From Ipomoea triloba (taxonomy: Eukaryota > Streptophyta > Magnoliopsida > Solanales > Convolvulaceae): a DNA stretch of 64,000 bases. Positions 34,008 to 44,064 of this stretch are shown here, piece by piece; the first letter of the stretch is position 1, and every line of letters starts with the position of its first letter. The DNA is taken from the NCBI RefSeq assembly GCF_003576645.1, contig NC_044916.1, positions 7,323,002-7,387,001 of the forward strand. The letters are read 5' to 3'. The translations under genes were made by a program, and so were the position numbers. The notes under the pieces were generated by a model. The model was not told the origin of the DNA. It saw only the letters and a list, made by a program, of their open reading frames with translations, and did not search any database.

Positions 34008-34962
34008 TAAATGGGGTTTCTTGGAAAAAAACAAAAGAATAAAAAAGAATAAGTAGTCTGAAATTGTTATATTTTGACTTAAAATAAAGAACAACATGAA
34101 CGGACAATTTTACCTTTCATTTACACGGCCCAAATATAGCAAAGTAATGAAAGGACTACGGGTAGTCAATTTAAAAATTTAGGCCTAAACGTGTCAAACC
34201 ACAATACTCAGACAACAAATAGTATTAACCCTTACAATATTTATAAAACTGACTACACCTTTTCCCCTTACTTTCACCAACCCTTAACTCTTATCTACCC
34301 AAAAGAATTAATCAGCATATGAAAGAATCCTTAACTATAAATTTTATAAAAATATATACATATAGTAACCATAAATAACAATTTTTTTTTGAAAGACTCA
34401 TGATTCTTTACAAGGTAATATATGTTATATATTTTCTCAAATATTTTTCAACCCAAAGAATTTAAGTTCCACCACCGGGTTTGTACCTATGACCACCCAT
34501 TTAGAATGGTAATCGAGATGTCATCACATGGTAGTTGGCGAAAATAACAAATGTTTATTTGTGATGTAAATATAATATTCTATGAAATGATAGAAATTTT
34601 TTTATGGGCTAAGAAATTTAATTTAACATTAGTTTGACGTTTCTCAAATGATTTGTCTAAATATAATAGCCAATAGTTTAAAAGTTAGGATTTGAGAGCA
34701 TGACCTTGTGGTTAAGTTAGATATAGTGACTTTTTCAAATGGAAAGTTATGAGATCGAGCTTCAGTGGATGTGGTACTGCATGAGTAATTTTTTGTGTGT
34801 TAATTTTTTAAAAAAAATGTGTATGTTTAAAATATATAATCAATCTCCATTTATTGCATTGAGAGTGTTGTAACGACAGTTTAAAACTATTTGAATTCGG
34901 TGTATATATGTATAAATTTTTATTTTTATTTTTGATATTTTGATTTGCTTTGCAGGATATAA

Positions 34963-35061
34963 GAATTGAAGCTGAGAGAAATATGTAAGAGTGTCAGATG
35001 TGTCCAATTAATTTGTATACACATGGAAATGGTTTGAATTTAGCTTGATTTCTATACTATT

Positions 35062-35124
<63 letters not shown>

Positions 35125-35369
35125 CCAGGCATGTAACTAGTTGCATTTCAATATTTTTTTAAAGAGGAACAATTGTATTTGTATGTATGTTATGATAAAA
35201 ATAAAAATTAAAGCTGTTATAAAATTGAGTGAAAAAATATATATTTTATACCTCAACTTAAAAGTTTTAAAAGTATTAGTGACATTTTGCTCGTACATTC
35301 TGGGATGTTCCTCTGGCCTTTTTGCCGCCGTTGCTGAATTAATATATTTACCATTTACTTAAAAAAAAA
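34963..35369. other. Downstream of EG45-like copy 2; long (AT)n
   Basis: A (TA)n tract at about 35064-35125 dominates. A 73-codon ORF at 35141 has no recognisable features. Confidence 0.4.
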
Positions 35370-35962
35370 AGCAAATACCAATTTTGATCCCACGACTATT
35401 AGCAAAATGACAATTTTGGTTCACATGTTTAATTTCTACCAATTTTAGTCGCACGACTATTGTTTAGTACCAATTTTCATCCACAATTATTGTTTTAGTG
35501 CGAAAATTCATCACGCCGGTAACCCATCCATTTAAAATGTGTAAAAATCTAAAATTGTTAAGGGTACTTTCGTCCTTTTTCAACTTAATACCCCAATTTG
35601 AGCATGAATAAATGGATTTAAGTCCTAAGATCAATCAAAATTCGTAATTTTCCTCCTCATTTTACCTTAATTTGAGGAGGAGAACTGTGAACTGTGATCG
35701 ATCTTAGGGCTCAAATCTCTTTATTCATGCTCAAATTGGAATGTTGAGTTGAAAATGACGAAAATATTTTAAAAAATTTTAGATTTCGGCACGTTTTAAA
35801 CGGATGGTGACCGGCGTGATGAATTTTGACACGAAAACAATAGTTTGGGACCAAAATTGGTACTAAGACAATAGTCGTGAGACTAAAGTTGGTAGAAATT
35901 AAACATGTGAACTAAAATTATCATTTTGCAAATAGTCGTGGGACCAAAATTGACATTTGCTC
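35370..35962. mobile_element. Foldback MULE-like element
   Basis: The arms are inverted over more than 200 bp: GCAAATACCAATTTTGATCC on the left answers TTTTGGTCCCACGACTATTTG (inverse) on the right, with shared 'ACATGTTTAATTTCTACCAA' and 'AATTCATCACGCCGGT'. The middle ('GAGCATGAATAA', 'CCTAAGATC') also folds back, so nearly the whole element is palindromic. Poly(A) lies on both sides, so a 9-bp all-A duplication is possible but unprovable. Confidence 0.7.
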
Positions 35963-35999
35963 AAAAAAAACAAAAAGTGACATTTTACTTTTATACACA

Positions 36000-36110
36000 C
36001 TAGTAATTCATTCGTGCAATGTACGTCATACATTATACATTATATATTTGTAAATATTAGAAATAAATAAACTAAAATTTATACTATTCATAAATACGAG
36101 TTTTACTTTT
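36000..36110 (-). mobile_element. Degenerate Helitron 3' end
   Basis: On the minus strand, GACGTACATTGCACGAATGA is followed by ATTACTAG and T, resembling the hairpin-CTAG ends elsewhere, but the hairpin has mismatches. The 5' limit is not visible. Confidence 0.4.
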
Positions 36111-36437
36111 TTTTTTTTTTTTTTTTTACAGTTAGCACACTAAATGGTAGAAGACTGACCAAATGATTTGTTTCATTCACATGGGTGGACTAGTTTTACT
36201 TATTACTATCTAGTAGCTACTCTCATTGTCCACAAAAAAAAATTGTGCAGTTATTCTAGATTCGATTTAATTCTTTTGTGTGATTTGTGATTTATTACAA
36301 AAGAACGAATTTATCCAACAGATACCTTAGAAAGTGATTGATTGTGGGCTTTTCTAGTCTAAATAAATAAATTTGTGTAGTTTGGCTTTCCAAATATCAA
36401 CATGCTTTAATTGTTAATATATATATTTTTTTGGGTT

Positions 36438-36590
36438 AATATTCATTTTCCGGAAAACATTTTCAGTGTTTTGTGATTTGGTTGAATTCCAAAAATATGT
36501 CTTGATGTGTTTGGTTCATTTTCTAGAAAATGAGTAGAATCATATATTTAAACATTTTAATTATTTCGTTTACAATATAATAATAATAAT

Positions 36591-36626
<36 letters not shown>

Positions 36627-36970
36627 AATAATAATAATACTTTTAAATATAATAAAAAATAACTAATAAGATATCAAAATAACTAACCAAAGTCTTGCAA
36701 TTCAAAACAAACTAAAATAATCAAAGTTTTACAATCTACACACATGGTGGTGGTGGTGGTGGTGGTGAAGGTAGTAGTGAGGTGGTATGGTGGTGATGGT
36801 GGTGGTGGTGTGAAAATTGGTAAATGATGGTGTAGTGTTGGTGGTGATTTTTTATCAAAAAATTATTTTCCTTTGACTTATATTTTTCACCATTTATCAA
36901 ATACCGTAAACTCGAAAAATGATTTTCAAAAATTCGGGTTTAGGAAAAAATTCGGGTTTACACACACCCT
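36438..36970. mobile_element. Tourist-like remnant with (AAC)n and (GGT)n
   Basis: The left part keeps 'CATTTTCCGGAAAACATTTTC' type words and the right end reads TTTACACACACCC followed by TAA. The left terminus is lost. The interior has (AAC)n at 36590-36625 and an array of GGT/GTG at 36746-36830, as in the relative at 52356. Confidence 0.55.
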
Positions 36971-37078
36971 AAAGGAAGAATGGATTTAAAAAAAAAAATA
37001 TTGGACAATTGGAAAATGTTTTTATAAAGTGAACAGAAAAAAGAAACACAAAAGAAAAAGTGAACAGAAAAAACCAAA

Positions 37079-37109
<31 letters not shown>

Positions 37110-37258
37110 CAAAAGCGAAATAATGAAACAAAAACCTGTTGAAGCACAAAAATGGTAATACTTGGGCCTGGACCGAAGCCCAAATAAAAAGAAGAAGAGT
37201 GGTAATACTTGGGCCGGACGATAGCCAATCTTGGAGCAAAAATACTCGGAAGCCCTTT

Positions 37259-37330
37259 TATCAGAGCCAGGTTTCGATCCTGGGACCTGTGGGTTATGGG
37301 CCCACCACGCTTCCGCTGCGCTACTCTGAT
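37259..37330 (-). tRNA. Initiator tRNA-Met (CAU anticodon)
   Basis: The minus strand gives a 72-nt cloverleaf starting AUCAGAGUAGCGCAGCGG and ending CUCUGAU plus discriminator A. The anticodon arm is GUGGG-CCCAUAA-CCCAC, with the three G:C pairs typical of initiators, and the T arm is CCAGG-AUCGAAA-CCUGG, with the initiator AUCGAAA loop instead of TTC. It equals the plant initiator as I remember it, except A for G at one D-stem-adjacent position. No intron. A run of five A at 37237-37241 on the plus strand can serve as the pol III T-run terminator. Its 3' end is the primer that pairs with the TGGTATCAG sites of the two Copia derivatives. Confidence 0.93.
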
Positions 37331-37370
37331 TTGTTATGTATTTAAAGGTTTCAATTTAAATAACGTAAAA

Positions 37371-37443
37371 GTGGTAATACTTCCGCCTGAGCTTGGCGCA
37401 CAAATTTCGGAAGTCCTCACCGCTTCGCGACTCTAATTTGTTG
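37371..37443 (-). pseudogene. Decayed partial copy of the initiator tRNA region
   Basis: 'CCTCACCGCTTCGCGACTCT', then 'AATTTGTT', aligns with the 5' half of the tRNA gene on the plus strand ('CCACCACGCTTCCGCTGCGC', then 'TACTCTGATTTGTT'), and both share the upstream words 'GTGGTAATACTT' and 'CGGAAG'. The middle, including the anticodon and T arm, is missing. 'GTGGTAATACTTGGGCC' also occurs near 37150 and 37199. A local duplication that has lost the tRNA fold. Confidence 0.6.
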
Positions 37444-38526
37444 TTTATTCTAAGGTGAAATATTTTGTCTGTTCTAAATCAAAATTCTTGTGATTGAACT
37501 TATTTACAATTATTTTTTTTAAAATATTATGTTTACTATTAGTTAATTTCAACAGATGATCATTATCTACAATTTCAAACTTAGTCTTAAATTATTATTT
37601 TATTACTACGAAAATACTATTACACTACACTATTATTTGCATATGAACAACAGAGTTTAGTACATGCTCATTTTGAGATTTGATTTGCACCCCTCTATGT
37701 TTTACAATTCAATAAGCCTTAGAAAGTCTTTTGTATAAATAGTGGTACAAACCCACTCCCCAAACAAATCTTTATACCAATATAGCGAAGAGCTTTTGCC
37801 AATGAAATTCTTCCATTTTCCCCCCGAAACCACCTTCCAAATATTAAAATTCAATATACTTGACCAATGAAATTATACATGCACCTAACAATTCCTATTT
37901 TGGTTCATTTTATTTTTTTTCCCACTTGAGTTTGAGTTTATTTTTCTCTTTATCTTTTTTGTACAAATAAAACAAATGTATAAAAAATATATCATTAAAA
38001 AGCTCTAATTAAGACCTTTTAAATGACATCTATATTGATTTTTTTTTAAAATAAAACTATAGGCACATAAAGTCATTACTTTAGTGTATTTATATACATT
38101 AAAGCTTTATTTTTATTAACATATAGAAATAACATTATGAACCTACTATAAAATGAATGGAAATACATATAATGTACATTTAGTTTAGCATTTTGGACAT
38201 TACAAAAATATGAAGGAGGAGACGGAAGGGATACGCGATGAGCTCTGAAACACTTGAACAATGGGTATTTAGAGTTTCATACGGGTGAGTTGTAGCATTT
38301 ATATGATGGGTTGTTGGGTTTGGGTTAGTTGGGTTGGACCGGTTTTCGGTCATAGTTTAGGGCTGGATTTTAATATTGTAATTGTACATATTATTGCAAT
38401 GGGCTGGATTTAAATATTAGGTCTGGCTATTTCTTTATCAAAATTTATAACTTGGGCCTTAACATATAAATATTTTGTAAAATTCTTTTATTTTAAATAG
38501 GATAAAGATTATTATTTTATATCTAA
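37444..38526. other. Intergenic repeat-like DNA
   Basis: No gene is seen. The stretch 37900-38190 aligns with 8160-8430 ('AAAAAGCTCTAATT', 'CATAAAGTCATTACTTTAGT', 'AACATTATGAACCTA'), showing a dispersed AT-rich repeat. The part at 37680-37850 resembles 58040-58220 ('TTTGCACCCCT', 'CAAACCCAC'). Confidence 0.5.
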
Positions 38527-39906
38527 CTAGTATTTTAGTCCGTGCGTTGCACATAATGGATTTGTTATACTACGTAATATTTTAAGAATATTTGGATCGA
38601 TATACAATTATATAAATTCTAACACCGAATATTATATAGCGCAATTGATGAAATTGGTTGGATCGATTGTGTTTTATGATGTTTTCCTTGCTTGAATTAG
38701 AGCAAATAATTGTCCAATTACCCGTGTTATGTACGGATAAATTTTTTTTATTATATATTTAGATAATAAAAATAAAGATGGAATTATAAAAAAAATTCTA
38801 ATATTGAATGTATACATTTATTTGATTATAAGATTAGTGCAAAAGTATTACCCAGTTAATTGAATAATATGACTTATTTTTCTACAATTATCTTAAAAAG
38901 ATCGATATGTAATATGACTTATGTAATTATATTACTACTAAAATAAATATGGGAAAAATGAGAAATAATTTAATTATAATTATTATAAAATTAAATTCTA
39001 CGACCAATGTGTAGCTTAATTACCGTAATAATTATTATGCAATTATTATTCATAAATTAAACTAATCTATGTGCAATTATACTTTTATACCTTAAGTATA
39101 TCCATTTTCACCATATCGCATTTAGTTTTTTCTTTCTCCTCCATATTTGAATGAATTAATTGTAATTATTATAAAAAAATCTAACAACCCATGTTTAATT
39201 AATTTTTTTAAAGTTTAAATAATTTAAAGTTTAAAAAAAAAAGTGTAATTAATTTTTTTTTTAAATTTTTAAATAATTTTTAGTCAATTGGTAATATCCT
39301 TTTCCTTTTTCAATTTGCCTAATTTCCGTTTCATTTTCCAATATGATTTTTTTTTTATAATTTCAATAAATTAGTAAAATCAGTTTTCTTTCCCATTTTA
39401 TCTTTACTATTGTTTGAGCGGGAATTTCACAAAGGATGATTTTTTTTATTTATTAATAGTAGTATAGATATAAAAGTATAGATAAGTATTTGAATTATTA
39501 TTATTGGTGTAAATAATAATTAATAAATTATTTTTTCTTATAAAATTACACAAAACTTTTTTCCATTATTCTCTCAAGTATAATGGTTTAATTATTCTCA
39601 TAATTTGGTAAATAAAATTTTATTACCAATTAAACTTTATTAATTTTTTACCAATTAATTAATAATATTAGTTTGTGCGGGAAATTAAAGTTGAATGGAG
39701 GATTTTACTTTTATTAATAGTATTGATATGTGAATATAGAAACAATATTACCAATTAATAGATATTAGTTACTTTTTATTTTACATTTTCTTACCAAATA
39801 ATCTTTAATTTATTAATTATTTGACTAATAAAATATTTAATTAATTGACTTCAAAAGTTTGGGTGAAAAAATGGAATAGGAGAATTTTACTAATATATAG
39901 TATAGA
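38527..39906 (-). mobile_element. Non-autonomous Helitron with both ends
   Basis: Minus strand: the 5' end is TCTATACTATATATTAG at 39906, preceded by A; the 3' end is GTGCAACGCACGG, then ACTAAAATACTAG at 38527, followed by T. This fits insertion between A and T with TC...CTAG termini. The last ~430 bp match the 3' ends at 2460 and 9870. No Rep/helicase. Two more 5'-end-like motifs lie inside, at 39461-39468 and 39719-39726. Confidence 0.75.
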
Positions 39907-40595
39907 TTAAAGAAAAACATTAATAATAAAAAGTGAAGTATATAATTACAATAAGTAAATTTGTTGACAAATAGATTTAGGATTTGTCACAAACAACTTC
40001 ATGATGGACTTCATGATAATAGATACGAAGTAAATTTTTATAGCTACTTTCTTTCTTTTTGTGTCACTTCAAATTTGGATATCTAAACATAATATATATT
40101 GATTAGATTTTTTTTTTCTCTTCCTCACATGTATGAACATATGAACCATCTTATAGCCTAGCATTATGCAATATACATTTTAATATTATTTTCTAAACGG
40201 TTTAGTTCTCTTTCTTCCGACTTGGTTGAGCCTTAGCCACTTGCGCTACTTTCCCTTGAATTGAAAGAATAAATCCCTCAATATGATTTGGTTGTTTTTT
40301 CAAAAAGTTATTTTAAGAATTAACCAACCGAAAAATGTGTAACCCATTCACCCAAACAAAACCTTAATTAAATTTATTTCAAGTTTTAGGTCAAAATATA
40401 TACTGTAGGATCTGGGTTGTTATGCCTTCCTATCAAATTTTGGTATCGAATAAGAGCGATGCAATTTCTCTCATATCGGCACAATATTAATAAACTTTGT
40501 ATACTTTATGTTGTTAATTAAATCCATTGAAATACGCTTGCAGTGATTCGTTCAATTACCTCAACAAATCACCAACCACCAGATCTATTAATCTA
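39907..40595. other. AT-rich intergenic DNA
   Basis: No gene or clear repeat structure recognised. Confidence 0.3.
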
Positions 40596-41021
40596 GGGTC
40601 ACACTTGGGTGAGACCGTCTCACGGATCCTTGTTCGTGAGACGGGTCGGGTCGGGTCAAAGCACCATGCAAATGTCATACTTATATGTGCAAATGTTATA
40701 CTTATATGCTCAAATATAACACTAATCAATAATACAATTTTTGTTACTTAATAAGAGAAAAAGTAATATATTTTTCATAATAAGTAATGTTGACAAGTGC
40801 CCTTACTTATAAGGGCAAATATAATACTTTTGAGAACAAATGTAATACTTTTTAAATCGAAATGTAAAAGTATTGTATTTCCCCTTAAAAGTATTACATT
40901 TACCGTTATAAGTACCAAAAATTTTATTCCTAATTAGTATTACATTTGAGCATATAAGTATGGCATTTCCATCTTGACCCGACCCGACTCATTGTGAGAC
41001 GGTCTCGCACAAGATTTTGCC
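40596..41021. mobile_element. MITE with 9-bp TSD (MULE-like), GAGACCGTCTCAC ends
   Basis: Starts GGGTCACACTTGGGTGAGACC and ends GAGACGGTCTCGCACAAGAT plus TTTGCC. Flanked by ATTAATCTA on both sides (40587-40595 and 41022-41030). The interior is palindromic, with 'ATACTTATATG' and 'TGTAATACTTTT' words on both arms. Same family as 54112 and 54561. Confidence 0.85.
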
Positions 41022-41030
41022 ATTAATCTA

Positions 41031-41752
41031 ACCACTGCATACAAAGTCTTTTACTTTGTGATGACATTTAAACTATTGAAGCCATCTCAAGATTTTTGAG
41101 TCCATCTTCACAAACTAATATATCTAAAGTATCTATCTCTTACTGGATTGTTGACATTTTGGTGTAGATTTGACAAAGATGAGACAAAAATGTGTAGGAA
41201 TAAAAAGGTGGACTAAAATGTGTAAAGTACTAGGCTGATTACCTTTTTCTCATTAGGGTTTTCAAGAAGAAGGTAACCAGCCTACCTTCGATCTTAAGAA
41301 AAAAAAAAAACTCAAATGTATTTCTAGTTATAATGTATTTAGAGAAGTTGAATTATTCAAGCAACATAATATCAAAATTTATAAAAGTGAGTATTTATCG
41401 TATTATCTAAGGTATCAGAGTCAATTAGTTACCATATGAAAAGGTTGATTGATAAATACAATGTTTGTCTAGAAATTTCTTTTCATTGGGCGGAAAATTT
41501 TTTCCTTTTTATTTTTCAAAACTTGTGGCTTTTTTATAGTAGAAGATAGAAGATTTAAAATTTGATAGCAATAAATGTATTAATTTAATTAGAAGTTCCA
41601 ACTTCACCACAATCACAATTATCAATTATCTTGAAAAATGAAAGAAATGTCCTTAATAATAATAAAAAAAGAAAAATGTATGTTAAAGATCAATGATGGG
41701 ATAATGGACTCCGAACAATCCAAATGGTTTATCATGAAATTTTGTTTCAAAG
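41031..41752. other. Intergenic DNA
   Basis: AT-rich. A small foldback ('CTAGGCTGATTACCTT' against 'AAGGTAACCAGCCTA') lies at about 41230-41285. No gene seen. Confidence 0.4.
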
Positions 41753-41955
41753 TGTTGGTTTTATGACTTTTGGGTAGGGAAAGGCATGCCAACACTACCT
41801 GTTAAAGTATCGAGAATATAGGAAAAATGTAGGAAAAATATGTAGAGAGAATATATGTATTGTATTGCTCAGAATTACTTGCCTTTCTCCATGAATGGAT
41901 GGTCTATTTATACATATTTTGGGCCTAGATCCCTACAAAGAATAAGAATCATGGA

Positions 41956-42321
41956 CTACCTCATATTGGAAGTCCCTGTTACATTGTAACTAATAAACCA
42001 TAATTGGTGATGTTGATGTTCATTTATGGCCATTTGCGGGTTTGGATTCATCTCTTGGTAGTATGATTGTTGTTGTAAAAATAGGTGGTATTCATATTCG
42101 CTTGGAAATCCATGAACCGATTGTCGGGGAAGCTCAAAAGAAGGAGCTTCACTTGGAAATCCATGAACCGAATGCCGGAGAGCTTCAAAAGAAGGATTTT
42201 CTCTTGAAAATCCATGAACCGAATGCCGTGGAGGTTCTACAGCAGGAGATTTCCCACGATTTCCACGACTACCGCTACCTTGGCCTTCGTAAGAAAAGGA
42301 TGCTCTGCTTGAACTATCCAT
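41956..42321 (-). CDS. 121-residue repeat-containing ORF of unknown function in the LTR element
   Basis: The ATG at 42321 opens MDSSSRASFSYEGQGSGSRG, then three imperfect repeats of about 20 residues built on PRHSVHGFSREN / LRHSVHGFPSEA / PRQSVHGFPSEY, a Q/Y-rich stretch (LFLQQQSYYQEMNPNPQM) and a short tail that runs into the LTR. It is low-complexity and lacks any catalytic motif. It recalls the disordered N-terminal part of ORF1-type proteins encoded beside PIF/Harbinger transposases, but that is only an impression. The plus-strand ORF over the same bases is a shadow. It could be a captured exon or a protein the element really makes. Confidence 0.4.
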   Translation of the reverse strand: MDSSSRASFSYEGQGSGSRGNRGKSPAVEPPRHSVHGFSRENPSFEALRHSVHGFPSEAPSFELPRQSVHGFPSEYEYHLFLQQQSYYQEMNPNPQMAINEHQHHQLWFISYNVTGTSNMR

Positions 42322-42922
42322 TTAGCACTTGAAAATATAAAAAAAATTAAATATGTAGTGTAGAAATATAAAAAATGTAGAGAATTGTAGGCAAGAGAGT
42401 AATCAAAGATTCAAAGTATTGAGAGAATGAGAGGGTGAGAGAGTCAGAGAGTAAGATATTAAAAGAATGAAAGTTTCGTAAAAAAAATTGTAATTGTAGA
42501 CTTGTAGGGACTAGGGAGTTGTAGGTAAGAGAGTAATCAGAGTATTGAGAGAGTGAGAGAGTTAAATATTGAAAGTTGCGTAGAAAAAAATATTTTTGAA
42601 GTCACTAATTTATAGAGGATAGAAGAGTGATCAGTTGAAGCCTCACTTGAAGCCTTGAATGCCTGATGAAGAGTTTACAAAAAATATCCGTTCTTACATT
42701 TACAGAAACAACGGCTATTTTTTAAAAAAATTTCTAAAATTTTCGGATTCAAAGCCTAAATTTTCAGAAATTTTTAGCTCCCTTTGTGCAGATGTATCTG
42801 CAAAGTTGCAAAGGGAGCCAATAAATAAAATGAAGTGCTAGAAATTCTCTGGCACTTCAAATTTTGCACGTTAAAGTGTTAAAGGCTTAAGGCAAAGCCT
42901 TAAAAAGAGCTAAAAGCAAGAC

Positions 42923-42968
42923 AAGACTCAAGTGAGTCTTGAATATATTCAAGACTCACTTGAGTCTT
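42923..42968. repeat. Perfect 46-bp palindrome
   Basis: AAGACTCAAGTGAGTCTTGA and its exact inverse meet at a TATA-centred axis. Each half itself contains the shorter palindrome AAGACTCAAGTGAGTCTT in near-perfect form. A second hairpin (GGCGCAAAGGA ... TCCTTTGCGCC) follows at about 42976-43010. Confidence 0.9.
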
Positions 42969-43171
42969 TGGACTGGCGCAAAGGACATGCGTGGCCTATC
43001 CTTTGCGCCAGGCCACTACTGGCAGTAGCCAGAAGTAGGCCACCTACTTAGTGTTTTTTTTTTTTAATAATTTCCGGTTCCGGTATTCTCGGAATCATAG
43101 GACGGTTTCGGTTCCGGTCCGATTTGCACAGTACGCGGTTCGAACCGAACCGTGGTCACCCTTAGGTATAA

Positions 43172-43550
43172 GTCTTCCATTGCCTAGTGAGCATGCGTTT
43201 CTTCCACAAGATGGTGGGAATACGAGTCTACCACTCGCTAATGGGTATACTCTTTTTTTTTTCTTTTTTTTTTTTCTTCCATTGCCTAATGAGTATGCGT
43301 TTCTTCCACACGGTGGTGGGAATACGAGTCTGCCACTGGCTAATGGGTATACTTTTTTTTTCTTTCATTGCCTAGTGAGTATGCGTTTCTTCCACACGGT
43401 GGTGGGAATACGAGTCTGCCACTGGCTAGTGGGTATACTTTTTTTTCTCTTCCATTGCCTAGTGAGTATGTGTTTCTTCCACACGGTAGTGAGAATACGA
43501 GTCTGCCACTAACTAATGGGTATACCTTTTTTTTTTTTGACTCCCATTGC
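43172..43550. repeat. Minisatellite of 86-102 bp units
   Basis: Units starting near 43181, 43283, 43369 and 43456 (a fifth begins near 43548) carry 'CCATTGCCTAGTGAGTATGC', 'GTTTCTTCCACACGGTGGTG' and 'TCTGCCACTGGCTAATGGGT', then a T-run of varying length. The 153-, 62- and 86-residue ORFs are this repeat translated in three frames. Confidence 0.85.
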
Positions 43551-44064
43551 CTGCGTATTCAAAATATTCATGCTGGGATGTGTTCTTCGTATAATAAACT
43601 CTCAGAAGCTATGCGCCTGCTTCGCTGATAAGCTCTTGACTCGCAATAAGCGTCGCTTACGGGAGGAGACTAGGAATCAGGAAAGAAGAGCACCACACTA
43701 CATGCGAATCTCCTGCTGGCAGGTCTGTTTCCATTCCCTGTTGTGTAGTCACCATGTTTCTCGAGTTCAGAGGAAAGTACGAAGCTTTTCCGTATCGATC
43801 CCCACGGACGGCACCAATGTTGGTTTATGACTTTTGGGTAGTCAAAGGCAGGCCAACACTACCTGTTAAAGTAGCGAGAATATAGGAAAAATGTAGGAAA
43901 AATATGTGGAGAGAATATAGGTATTGTATTGCTCAGAATTGTTTGCCTTTCTCCATGAATGGATGGTCTATTTATACATATTTTGGGCCTAGAGCCCTAC
44001 AAAGAATAAGAATCCTGGACTACCTCATATTGGGAGTCTCTGTTACATTATAACTAATAAACCA

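Larger units (their letters stand above)
30428..34962 (+). pseudogene. EG45-like (plant natriuretic peptide-like) copy 2, frameshifted
   Basis: Tandem paralogue of the gene at 15349. Exon 1 is 30428-30545 (118 bp, same length as copy 1) and encodes signal peptide plus DIGTATSYNPPYT. Exon 2 is 30636-30917, 282 bp against 280 in copy 1. The extra two bases lie near 30790-30796, after the codons for CKGDT. They shift the frame and bring in TGA at 30806, so the predicted product is 96 residues and lacks the last two of six cysteines. Beyond the shift the old frame is still well conserved (DFCAKRPCPSTIVLSKDAFG, ending IEYI). Donor, acceptor (TTTGCTTTGCAG) and the 7-nt last exon (34956-34962) are kept, so the damage looks recent. 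A sequencing error or a polymorphic allele cannot be excluded. Confidence 0.83.
41753..44064 (-). mobile_element. Non-autonomous LTR element (~2.3 kb) with 247-bp LTRs
   Basis: Direct repeats at 41753-42000 and 43818-44064 are nearly identical. On the minus strand they start TGGTTTATTAG and end ACCAACA (TG...CA). Just inside the 5' LTR (minus strand, from 43817) lies TTGGTGCCGTCCGTGGGG, a likely primer-binding site of the TGGYGCCGT type. The interior holds a small ORF, a palindrome and a tandem repeat, but no polymerase genes. A clear 5-bp target duplication is not visible. Confidence 0.7.

Noticed and set aside
36958..37239. 93-residue Phe-rich minus-strand ORF
   Set aside because: Driven by A- and AC-runs; no signal or domain.
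42042..42332. 96-residue plus-strand ORF
   Set aside because: Antisense of the 41956-42321 ORF; the minus frame has better composition, though neither is proven.
43051..43830. Four overlapping ORFs
   Set aside because: Translations of the 86-102 bp minisatellite and its T-runs.
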